In this document: piece by piece, positions 52,342 through 62,788 of the stretch
How positions within the stretch are numbered: position 1 is the first letter of the stretch
Layout of the letters: each line of letters starts with the position of its first letter
Assembly (NCBI RefSeq): GCF_000189635.1
Contig: NW_002476348.1
Location: forward strand, 62,001 to 126,000
Source: Tetrahymena thermophila SB210
Taxonomy: Eukaryota > Ciliophora > Oligohymenophorea > Hymenostomatida > Tetrahymenidae
DNA: 64,000 nt
Reading direction: 5' to 3'
Translations under genes and position numbers: made by a program
The notes under the pieces: generated by a model
Databases searched by the model: none
Told to the model about the DNA's origin: nothing
Seen by the model: only the letters and a program-made list of their open reading frames with translations

Positions 52342-54329
52342 TTTTTCAATCTTTTATAATTAATTTTAGTAATTTATTAATTATTAGAGTTTATGATTAA
52401 GAAGTATTAATCATTTAAAGACCTCAACTGATATTCTTAAAAGATAAATATTAAACTTTAAAATATCAATTTTTGTAAAATATTAAAGCATTTATAACAC
52501 CACAAATTTATTTGAAATTCTGTAAATGAAATAAATCTTATTATTATACATCATATTTTATAATTAATGTATTTTAAGAGATTATTGAATTAAATCATAA
52601 AATTTTAACAAAATACCTTATGAAATTATTATTGGATTATTTATAACATAATCTTATTGAATTTTACATCAAAATTTAGTTAAAACAATTTTATAAAAAT
52701 AAAATAAATGATTTATAAAGAAAGTTAATTGTTAGTTATCTAATATTCAAAAATTAAAATTTAATATAAAATTAGATTTTTTAGTAGTGATAAATAGATA
52801 CTAACATATTCACCTTATTTATTATTAATATCTTAAGATAAATATTTAGAGTAATTATTTAGTAGTATCTTCTTACTTAACTTTATGTAAATATTGAAAA
52901 ATAGCATTATAATTACTTTTTTTACTTTATAAGTTATTTTATTTAATTTTATATAAAAAATAAATTATCTTTAATAAGAGATTGAAAAAGATCAACCGTT
53001 ATTTGCCTTTAAATTTTTACACTTTGTCAAATTTATATTTTTGAATTTGGTGATTTTACTTTGTTTTAATTTTTTGTAAGGTTTTTATCATAAAAAATAG
53101 TGTAAATTTGGAAAAATGATTGGTATTGCTAAATATAATTACTTGCTTTCTGTAAATATCTAATTTTTCTAAAGTAAATAAAGCATAAAATATCTAGATT
53201 TAATTTATCTAATAAAAAATTGTAATATTTCATTTTAATATTTAAAAAATTTAATCATTTTTATAATGATTAATCAAATTCAAAATAACTTTTTCAAGGA
53301 AATAGATTTATTTCTTTTAAATAACTAAAATAAACTACAACATATTTTTAGCTTTACATTTAATTGCCTTTATATTGATATATGTCCTAAAAACATGAAT
53401 AGAATAATATAGATTTGTGAATAAAATCTATTATACTATACATTCAATTCTAAAAAAGAAATAAATTCTAAAAGGAAATTTATAAATTAAATTAAAATAT
53501 AATTTTTATGAAAAAAAATACAATGTAAATTTGATACTGAAGTTAAAATAAACATTTTTTTTATTTATATCAAATATATTATTAAAATATTAAAATAATC
53601 AACATTTTTTGAAATAGTAATAAAAAAAAATATTTAAATTTAAATTAGATTGACATGATTTTACATAATTAAATTAGGACTACAGAATATAATTGCTAAA
53701 AAAATTAAATCAAATTTTAATTATAATTTGTTTATCTTAATCAAAAATAATTTTTTTGCTTTTATATTTATTTTCAAGAAAGGTTTAAAATAATTTATTT
53801 TTTTGGATTAAATTTTTAATGTAAAACATTTTAATGAATTGAAACTTTTTGTTTAAGCATTTTTAATTTTATCAACATTTTTTAGAATATATTTTTGTTA
53901 GATTATTAACTAAAAATTTAAATTATTGATTGATTTAAAAATATTAAATATTAATTAATTACTCTCAAAAATAAATAATTTTTTAGTATAATTAAATTGT
54001 TTTACATAAATATACTGTAAGTGACTTAAATAAGGTAATGAATTTTAATTAATTAAAATATTTACAATTTATTAATTATTTTTTTTTTTTGATATAAAAA
54101 TTTTTCCTAATCAAAAATATTGTCTATTTCAATACATAATTATTGAATAAACCTTAAAATAATAAAATTTATGGTTTTTAAAAAATCATATTTGCTTGAA
54201 TAATTCATTCAAATAATAAAAAATATAACTTATTTATCATTTAATGCTTTAAAGATATTTATTTACTTTTATATATAATTATTTAATAAAATTAACATAA
54301 AGCATTTATAATGATTCATTTTAAAATTT
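52342..54329. other. Array spacer 7
   Basis: About 2 kb of A/T-rich non-coding sequence. The 5' flank of copy 6 runs to about 53955, where a shortened 3' flank of copy 7 is joined without the MFS-derived end or the conserved spacer block. No open frame was seen. Confidence 0.6.
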
Positions 54330-55229
54330 TCACTATTGTTCTTAAGCAGGAAGATTATGTTGTATTTTGATTGTTGAAGGATCAATAATAGTAAGTTTTC
54401 CATTGCATTGAGATTTACCATAACTATCACTCCAAGATGGCTAAACTGTTTAACCATTTGATAGAACTACCTTCATATTTGTGTATTCTAAATAGTCAGT
54501 AGGGAAGTCAGTGCAAGCAGAAATCTAATAAACCTCCAAAGTAGCATCAATCCAATTAAAGTTTCTGTTACTTTAGGCAACTTATAAAACTGATGATTGA
54601 CCAGCTTTATTTTTTGAGATGATAGTAGCAAGGTTATTTTAAACAGTAACTGAACCATAAATTGTATCGTAGGGATTGATTCCTGAAACAGGACTTGCAT
54701 TTATAGCTTAACCTTGAGGGCAACAGTTCCAAGATTAGAAGTACCAACCATGATAGTAGGTCAAAACAGGTTAGATGATAGTTAAGCCAGGACCACTTCC
54801 GTCATTATTTTAAGATCCAATAAAGTAATATAATATCTAGTTGTTGGAAGTTTAAGGATTGTTAGGGACTCTGTAGTTTCCTTCAAATGATCTTAAAGTC
54901 AAGCCATTAGGGAGCCAATATCCACCATTATCAATCCATTAATTGAGATTGTTTGTAGGATTTCTTTGGGAACATCTATCGCTTTTTAAAATCTTTTTTG
55001 CAAAGTTTTATTCGTCATTTGTAAGATGTATAGATCCGTCCTCTAATTCTTCAACAAAAGTACCTGATGGAACATTTTGAATACATTCTTTTAACATCAA
55101 GCCAAAGGGAGTTTAGATATATTCTTCCCCTTCAATGATCTCAACATGGTGTTCAAAATTAAGTTCGCTTTCTGCTCTAAGGGAAACCAGAACAAGCGAA
55201 AGGCATAGTACCAGTGAAATTTTATTCAT
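54330..55229 (-). CDS. Secreted six-Cys family protein, array copy 7
   Basis: 900 nt, 299 aa, no intron, six Cys conserved. The signal peptide is MNKISLVLCLSLVLVS. The variable loop is QPVLTYYHGWYF; other differences are NNLATIISKNKAG, SVLQVAQSNRN and SWSDSYGKSQCNGK. Flanks and C-terminal part resemble copy 4, while LQVAQSNRN is shared with copy 3. This mixture suggests exchange between units. Confidence 0.93.
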
Positions 55230-57043
55230 TTTTTTAATATTTTATCTTTATTTTAGTAATTTACTAATTATTAAAATTTATGACTAATAAGTATTCTTCG
55301 TTTAAAGTCCTCAAATGATATTATTAAAAGATATCTATTGAGCTTTAATATCTTAATTTTTGTAAAATTTTACTCATTAGATCTTTAGCTTTTAAAACAC
55401 CATAAATTTACTTGAAATTTTATAAAAGAAATAAATCTTATTAATATTTTTCATTTCTTGTAATGAATAGATTTAATAAGATTTTACATTAAATCATAAA
55501 AAATTGTGTAGCAATATTCCTTTTGAAATTATTATTGTAGTATTAAAAACATAATTTTTATTAAACTTTACAGGAAAATTAAATTAAAATATTTTTTATT
55601 AAAATAAAATAAATAATTCTGTAAAATACCCTTGGTTTAATATACAAATATATTAATTTTGTTAAACATTTAAAGAAATATCGGATTAAGAGTGTCAAAT
55701 TTTAGATATAGAATATCCAAAAATAAAATATCATATAAAATTGGATTTATTAGTTGTGGCTAATAAATACTTGAATTACCTAAACATATTCATACATATT
55801 ATTTATAATTATTATAAGAGAAGTATTATGAGTTGTGATTTAATAGTATCTTCCAACTTATTTTTTTATAAGTATTGAAAAATAGCTTTATTACTACTTT
55901 ATATTATTTTACAAATTATTCTGTTTAATTTTATATAAAAAATAAATTATTTTTTAATAGGATATTCAATATTATAAAACGTTACTTGTCATTATTATTT
56001 CATATTTAGACAAAAGAAAATTTTTATTTGTAGAATTCATATTTTTGAATTTGATGATTTTACTTTGAATTTTAATTTTTTGTTGGGTTTTTATCTTAAA
56101 AAATAGTGTAAATTTGGAAAACTCATGATATTGCTAAATTTAATTACTCACTTTCTGTAAACATCTTTTTTTTCTGAAGTAAATAGAAAATAAAATATCT
56201 AGATTCAATTAATTTAATAATTCTAATACTAAAAAAATATAACAAGAAAATTAGAAACTATTAAAAATTGTAATATTTCATTTAAAAATTTTAGAAATTT
56301 TATCATTTTTATTATAATTAATCATAATCAAAAAAATATTTTCAAGGAAATTATTTTTGTTCTTATTTTCTCTTTTTAAATAACTGAGTAAACTAAAAGA
56401 TATGTTAAATTCTATCTTTATTTACCTTTATTGATAAAATATATCCTAAAAACATTAATAGAATATTATAGATTTGTGGATAAAAATATAATATTTATTC
56501 AATTCTAAAAAATAATTAAATTGTAAAAGACTACACGAAAATTAAATTAAAATATAATTTTTATGAAAAAAATCCAATATAAATTTGATATCAAAGTTAA
56601 AAAAAACATTTAATTTTATTTATATCAAATATATAATTAAGACTTTCAAAAAATCCACATTTTTATGAAGTCTTAATAAGCAAAAAAAATAATTTAAATT
56701 TAAATTAGACTGACATATTTTTGCATAATTAAATTTGATGACAGAATAAAATTATAATCTGTCTATCTATATTAATTAAAAATAATTTTTTTTTTGATAT
56801 TGATTTCAAAGATATGTTTAAAATATTCTATTTTTTTGGATGAAATTTATCAAGCAAATTTTCTCTTTATTATTATTTTCATGAATAGAATAACATTTTT
56901 TAAACATTTTTAATTTTGTCAACATTTTTTTAAATATATTTTTGTTAGATTATTAAAAACTAAAAATTTAAATTATTGATAGTAAATATTAATTAATTAG
57001 AAAGAAAAGTATAAATAAAATAATAGCTCCATAACTATCAAAA
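55230..57043. other. Array spacer 8 (before the ankyrin fragment)
   Basis: About 1.8 kb of non-coding sequence closely matching the spacer at 45475-47314, again ending in the ankyrin-gene 5' flank (attaattagaaagaaaag, near 56992). Confidence 0.6.
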
Positions 57044-57572
57044 ATGATTAACATGAGCAGTTACTCCTCAATATGAGAAACCAAGAAGAAGGAGTTAATT
57101 TAAAGAAATGAAATTATTTGAATTCGATTAAACATAAGAAGAAACTCTAAAATTACTTGAAGAAGTTAGAAATCACAATGCTAAATAATTCGATTATATA
57201 ATGGATGTAGGGAATAAAATATCAAAACATGCAAAAAATAAAGATTTAGAAGCTTTGTAAGAAGTAGTTAATAGGAATATAGACATTCTGCATCTCTTAC
57301 GTATGCGTATTGAGGAAACTTTTGAATAAGTTTTACTATTTCGCTTTGATGATATTCTTGAATATTTTCTTGAAAATGGACTTAATATAAAAGATATAAA
57401 TATGACCAGGGGTGTTAATAAATAAAATTTTGAATATGAGTATGAATATGAGTATGAATAATTATTTTTTTCTGCATATAAAAAATTTTACCTAATCAAA
57501 AAAATTTCAATAAATAATTATTAAATAAATCATAAAATAATAAAATTAATAGTTTTTAAAAAATATATTTGA
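57044..57572 (+). pseudogene. Truncated, frameshifted ankyrin-gene fragment
   Basis: Second partial copy of the ankyrin gene. The original ATG is at 57044, but two bases are missing after position 57056 (gagcag where the full gene has gagctcag), so the original frame meets TGA after ten codons. Re-entry at the ATG at 57108 gives an open frame of 155 codons to TGA 57570-57572 (MKLFEFDQTQEETLKLL). It covers the shared helical N-terminus and the INMTRGVNKQNFEYEYEYEYEQ-type tail, then runs into array spacer sequence. No ankyrin repeat remains. I call it a pseudogene; a short product from 57108 cannot be excluded. Confidence 0.7.
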
Positions 57573-57709
57573 TAGAATAATTCATTCAAATAATGAAAAA
57601 TATAATTTATTTATTTATCATTTAATGCTTTAGAAATATTTATTTACTTTTATATAAAATTATTTAATAAAGTTAACATAAAGCATTTATAATTATTGAT
57701 TTAAAATTT

Positions 57710-58609
57710 TCACTTTTAATCTTAAGCAGGAAGATTATGTTGTATTTTGATTGTAGAAGGATTAATAATTGTAAGTTTTCCATTGCATTAAGATTAACCA
57801 TAGTCATTACTCCAAGCAGGTTAAACTGTTTAACCATTTGATAGAACTACCTTCATATTTGTGTATTCTAAATAGTCAGTAGGGAAGTTAGTGCATGCAG
57901 AAATATTATAAACTTCTAAAGTAGCATCAATCCAATTAAAGTTTCTGTTATTTTAAGCAACTGATAAAACAGATGATTGACCAGCTTTATTTTTTGAGGT
58001 GATAGTAGCAACATTATTTTAAACAGTAACTGAGCCATAAATTGTATCATAGGGATTGACTCCATAAACAGGATTAGCATTTATAGCTTAACCTTGAGGG
58101 CAGCAGTTCCAAGATTAGAAGAACCAACCTTTATTGTATGTCAAAACAGGTTAGATGATAGTTAAACCAGGACCACTACCATCATTATTTTATGATCCAA
58201 TAAAGTAATATAATATCTAGTTGTTGGTAGTTTATGGGTTATTAGGGACTCTGTAGTTTCCTTCAAATGATCTTAAAGTCAAGCCATTAGGGAGCCAATA
58301 TCCACCATTATCTATCCATTAATTGAGATTCATGGTAGGATTTCTTTGGGAGCATCTTTCGCTTTTTAAAATCTTTTTTGCAAAGTTTTATTAGTCGTTT
58401 GTAAGATGTATGGATCCGTCCTCTAATTCTTCAACAAAAGTACCTGATGGAACATTTTGAATACATTCTTTTAACATCAAGCCAAAAGGAGTTTAGATAT
58501 ATTCTTCGCCTTCAATGATCTCAACAGTGTGTTCAAAAGTCAATTCACTTTCTGCTCTAAGGGAAATCAGAACAAGCGAAAGGCATAGTACCAGTGAAAA
58601 TTTATTCAT
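57710..58609 (-). CDS. Secreted six-Cys family protein, array copy 8
   Basis: 900 nt, 299 aa, no intron, six Cys conserved. The signal peptide is MNKFSLVLCLSLVLIS. Distinctive residues are KSERCSQRN (Asp to Glu before the second Cys), variable loop QPVLTYNKGWFF, NANPVYGVNPYD as in copy 3, SACTNFP, WSNDYGQSQC and a changed C-terminus PAQDQK. It is the last unit of the array. Confidence 0.93.
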
Positions 58610-60477
58610 TTTTTTAATATTTTATATATATTTTAGTAATTTATTAATTATTAAATTTATGATTAATAAGTATTCATAATTTAAAGGCCTCAAATGGTAT
58701 TATTAAAAGAAACCTATTGAGCTTTAATACTTCAATTTTTGTAAAATTTTTACTCATTAGATATTTATCTTTACAAACACCATAAATTTACTTGAAAGCT
58801 TGTAAAAGAAATAAATCTTATTAGCATACATTATTTTTTATAATGAATGGATTTAATAAGATTATTACATTAAATCTAAAAAATTGTGTAACAATATTTC
58901 TTTTTGAAATTATTATTGTATTATTTATAATATAATTTTTATTAAACTTTACTTTAAAATTAAATTAAAATATATTTTTAAATTAAAATAAATAGTTCAG
59001 TAAAACACCTTTGGTTTATTATAAAAATATATTATTTCTATTAAACATTAAAGATATTTTGGATTAAGAAAGTTAAATATTAGGTATAGAATATCTAAAA
59101 ATAAAATTTATATAAAATAGGATATATTAGTTGTGGTTAATAAATACTTGAATCACCTAAAGATATTAATCTTAGTTATAATTATTGTAAGAGAAGTAGT
59201 ATGAATAGTGATTTAATAGTATCTTCCTATTTATTATTTAATAAGTATTGAAAAATAGCTTTAATATTACTTTATATTATTTTATAAGTTATGCTATTTA
59301 ATTTTATAGAAAATATAAATTATTTTTTAATAGAAGATTGAAATAGGTAAACCTATATTTGTCATTCATTATTATTTAATATTTATAGAAAATAAAAATT
59401 ATTTACTATAGAATTTGTATTTTTGAATTTGATGATTTTACTTTGAATTTTAATTTTTTATAAGGTTTTTATCATAAAAAAACCATGCAAATTTGGAAAA
59501 CTTATGATATTGCTAACTTTAATTACTTACTTTCTGTAAATATCTTTTTTATTAAGTAAATAGAAAACAAAATATCTAGATTTAATTTATTTAATAATTC
59601 TAATACTAAAAAAATATAATAGCAAAGTTAGAAGCTATAAAAATTGTAATATTTCATTTTAAAATTTAAGAAATTTAATTATTTTTCTAATAATTAATCA
59701 TACTCAAAATAATTTTTACAAGGAAATTATTATTATTCTAATTTTCTCTTTTTAAATAACTAGATAAACTAAAAGATATTTTTAACTATATATTTAATTT
59801 CTTTTATTAATATAATATATCCTATAAACATAAATAGAATATTATAGATTTGTGAATAAAAATCTTATATTTACTCAATTCTAAATAGCAATTACATTAT
59901 AAAAGAAAACCTGAAAAGGAAATTAAATAAAGATATAATTTAAATGAATAAAATACGATGTAAATTTGATATTGAAGTTTAGACAAACATCTTGTTTTAT
60001 TTATATAAATATATAATTAAAATTTTTAACAAATCCACATTATTATGAAATCCTAATAAACAAAAAAACTCATTTAAATTAAATTAGATTGACATATTTT
60101 TACATAATTATATTAGGTCTCTTCAACATTCTAATTATACTAAGTATATAAAATTAAATGAAATTATAATTCTACCTTAATCAAAAATGATTATTATTTT
60201 TTATTTATTTTTAAGACAGGTTTAAATTAAAATATTCTATTCTTTTGGATGAAAATTAGAAAGTTAAAGTCTCTCTTTTTTATTATTTTCATGAATTGAA
60301 TCATATTTTTTTTAAAGCATTTTTAATTAATTTTGTCAACATTTTTTTTAAATATATTTTTGTTAGATTATTAAAAACTATAAATTTAAATTATTGATAG
60401 ATTTAAAAATTTTAAATATTAATTAATTAGAAAGAAAAGCATAAATAAAATAATAGATAGCCCCATAACTATCAAAA
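58610..60477. other. Array spacer 9 (end of array)
   Basis: About 1.9 kb of non-coding sequence of the copy 4/7 type that runs into the 5' flank of the full ankyrin gene. The array homology ends here. The orientation gives divergent promoters for copy 8 and the ankyrin gene. Confidence 0.6.
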
Positions 60478-61191
60478 ATGATTAGCATGAGCTCAGTTAC
60501 TCCTCAATATGAGAAGCCAAGAAGAAGGAGATAGTTTAAAGAAATGAAATTATTTGAATTCGATTAAACATAAGAAGAAACTTTAAAATTACTTGAAGAA
60601 GTTAGAAATCACAGTGCTAAATAATTCGATTATATAATGGATGTAGGGAATGAAATATCAAAGCATGCGAAAAATGAAGATTTAGAAGCTTTGTAAGAAG
60701 TAGTTAATAGGAATATAGACATTCTGCATCTGTTACGTATGCATATTGAGGAAACTTTTGAATAAGTTTTACAATTTCGCTTTGATGATATTCTTGAATA
60801 TTTTCTTGAAAATGGATTTAATATAAAAGATGATTTCTAAGATTGCCTTATAGATTTATGCATAACAAGCAGATTTTTTGCAAGTGATCCTCCTACAACA
60901 ACTTTAAGATTATTAATTAAATATGGAGCAGATGTTGATGCATTAGAAAAAGATAGATATAGGACAGCCATGCATTATGCAGCAAAATACGGTATTCTTG
61001 AATTCGTCAAAGTCCTTCTTGAATATAAAGCTGAAGTTGATCCTATCGATTTTAAAAAGAGAACTCCTTTGAATTATGCAATGAAGAAAAAGAATTTAGG
61101 AAGCGAATATAAAAAAATATGTGAACTCTTAGAATAAAAAGGTGGAACAACTAAATGGAACTAATATGTTACTGATAATAATGTTTATTGA
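60478..61191 (+). CDS. Ankyrin-repeat protein (full-length source of the array fragments)
   Basis: A single frame of 238 codons (237 aa), intronless, with stop TGA 61189-61191. The N-terminus is basic (PRRRRQF); a helical region follows (KLFEFDQTQEETLKLLEEV, DILHLLRMHIEETFEQV). About three ankyrin-type repeats occupy roughly residues 105-225: DDILEYFLENGFNIKDDF, then TTTLRLLIKYGADVDALEK with YRTAMHYAAKYGILEFVKVL, then EYKAEVDPIDFKKRTPLNYA. The protein is soluble, with no signal peptide or membrane helix, and is likely a protein-interaction adaptor; the partner is unknown. Two truncated relatives (47315, 57044) sit before units 5 and 8 of the array. Those two share a different continuation after NIKD, so they stem from one earlier truncation event or from a variant gene. 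Confidence 0.88.
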
Positions 61192-61574
61192 GTTTTTTTT
61201 GTGTGTTAAAAATCTTTTCAATTAGACAAAATAAAAGTAAAGTGATTGCCCATAAATAGGTGAGTAATAAATAATGATTAAATTGTAAATAATAATTAAA
61301 ATATATATAAACAAACATATTATTAAATATTTTAGCAGATTGAAAAAAGTTAAATTTAAATAGAATTTTAATGAAAATAATATTTTATTTGTGTTTATTA
61401 TTTGCATTATTTGTATAACTGTTATAATTAAGTTAGGAAGCAATAATTTAATTAATGCTCTTGGTAATTATAATGCATTTATTTTATATTATTAAATTTT
61501 AGATAAATAATTAATTATAATAGCGCAAGCATTAAAGTATCAAAATAGTTCGTAAGTTAGTCACCAAAAAAGTT
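61192..61574. other. Short intergenic region
   Basis: 383 bp of A/T-rich sequence. A hydrophobic minus-strand frame at 61222-61443 is low-complexity and not credible as a gene. Confidence 0.5.
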
Positions 61575-61787
61575 ATGAATCAAGAAGAGCAAGATAAGTT
61601 TACAAAGGTTATTTCAGACGCATATGAAGAGTTAATAAATTGCAGACCTGAAAAGCCACTTGACCATTTTATTTATTATATATTATCCACTCTACCTGCT
61701 GATTAAAGAAATAAAGATGCTGTAGTAAGAGCATTCTTTGATAAATATTGCGAAACATATTTAAAAAATGTTAAAAAAATTGCATGA
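61575..61787 (+). CDS. Small protein, possibly DPY30/RIIa-type docking domain
   Basis: 71 codons (70 aa), ATG 61575 to TGA 61785-61787, one TAA-coded Gln (PADQRN). Composition is balanced and clearly coding, unlike the surroundings. It is predicted all-helical: KFTKVISDAYEELINC, then RPEKPLDHFIYYILSTLP, then VVRAFFDKYCETYL. The pattern RPxxPxxxFxxYxL after an amphipathic helix is that of RIIa/DPY-30 dimerisation-docking domains, which are frequent in small ciliary and chromatin-complex subunits; this is a pattern match only. It is the whole gene unless an unseen intron exists. No neighbour gives functional context. Confidence 0.65.
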
Positions 61788-62233
61788 AAGAATAATTTAA
61801 TAAGTATCAAATTCTACATATTTCGTATCATGAATAACAAAAAGCGATAAGCTTTCTAAAACACTTGTTTGGCATTTACTTTTTAGCATTATTAGAAAAA
61901 GAAATATTGTTGTTTTAATAATAATTTACCTGTCTGCTTATTCATTCATTCTTAGATTCAGTTAAAGTTTATTTTTTTGATTGAATAGAAATTAGAGCAT
62001 TAGTAAGATTGATAAAATGATGTATGTAATACTAATTTAAAATAAAATAATAAATGGAAATATAAAATACATAAATAAATTTATTATATTAATCAAATTT
62101 GTATTAATTATTCAATTACTTATTTCTTTTTTCATTATTAAAACAAATCTTATGAAAATATTTGCCTATTATAAATTAATTATCAATAATATTTGCAATC
62201 CTTGCAATCACTTTATTTTTAATATATTTCTAA
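61788..62233. other. Convergent 3' region
   Basis: About 450 bp between the stops of two converging genes, A/T-rich, with no coding-quality frame. Confidence 0.5.
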
Positions 62234-62788
62234 TCAATTTTAAGTGGCCTTAAGTGTATCTAAGTCTTTTTAAATCTAACTCAATGGAGTTGAAGCGGCG
62301 TAAAATGAAACTACTTCTCCTTTTGTGTTGATAAGAAATTTGGAAAAATCTTCAGTTATTTTTGCTCCATTTAATAATTTATAATTATAGAGAGAAGAAT
62401 GTCTCTTCAAGAATTTGTAGAGAGGATGCATGTATGAACCATTTACCTCTACCTTCTAAAAAACTGGAAATTATACAAGGCTAGAATATGAATCTTTAAT
62501 AGTTTTGAAGTTTGAAGGTTCATTATAGAACTAATTACAAGGGAATGCCAAAATTTCTAATTTATCTTTGTTTTCTTATTTAAACTAATTGAGCTCATTG
62601 ATTTACTATTTAAAATTTGGATTTTGAGATCCAGTATTTACTACTATTGCATATTTATTAGCAGTCAAATCTCCTAAAAATACTTCTTCCTTATCTAAAT
62701 TAATAACTTTAATATCGCTTAAGCTTCTGTAAGGAGATTCGACGATGTCTCCTGCAAACAAAAGCTTTCTCAGACCACTATTTCCCAT
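62234..62788 (-). CDS. Glutathione-peroxidase-like protein lacking the peroxidatic cysteine
   Basis: 185 codons (184 aa), ATG 62786-62788 to TGA 62234-62236, no intron. The GPx fold is recognisable from SLSDIKVINLDKEEVFLGDL, KYAIVVNTGS, LEILAFPCNQFYNEPSNF (FPCNQF at 82-87), YKFLKRH and FSKFLINTKGEVVSFYAAS. In the family the first loop reads VNVASxCG with the catalytic Cys or Sec; here it is VNTGSQNP, with Asn56 at that position. The later WNF motif, which supplies Trp and Asn of the catalytic site, is EDF. The second family Cys in FPCNQF (Cys84) remains. Peroxidase activity by the usual mechanism is therefore unlikely; a structural, sensing or regulatory role is inference. There is no clear signal peptide. 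Confidence 0.88.

Larger units (their letters stand above)
34860..60470. repeat. Segmental tandem array, about 3 kb period, eight units
   Basis: Eight homologous units share both the coding part and most of the intergenic sequence. Start-to-start spacings of the genes are 2983, 3141, 3002, 3924, 2943, 2888 and 3380 bp. Recognisable unit starts lie near 34860, 37885, 41030, 43985, 47741, 51083, 53960 and 57460. Units 1, 4 and 5 begin with copies of the MFS 3' coding end (aaaaagtaaaagtag); units 2 and 3 begin just after it. Longer units 5 and 8 are preceded by ankyrin-gene fragments. Substitutions and small indels are scattered throughout the spacers, so the array is real rather than an exact assembly artefact. 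Confidence 0.9.

Noticed and set aside
34860..60470. Array as an assembly duplication artefact
   Set aside because: Copies differ by many substitutions and indels and carry different inserted fragments, unlike a collapsed or repeated assembly error.
61222..61443. Minus-strand hydrophobic frame of 73 codons
   Set aside because: Low-complexity Ile/Leu/Tyr translation of A/T-rich intergenic DNA with no supporting motif.
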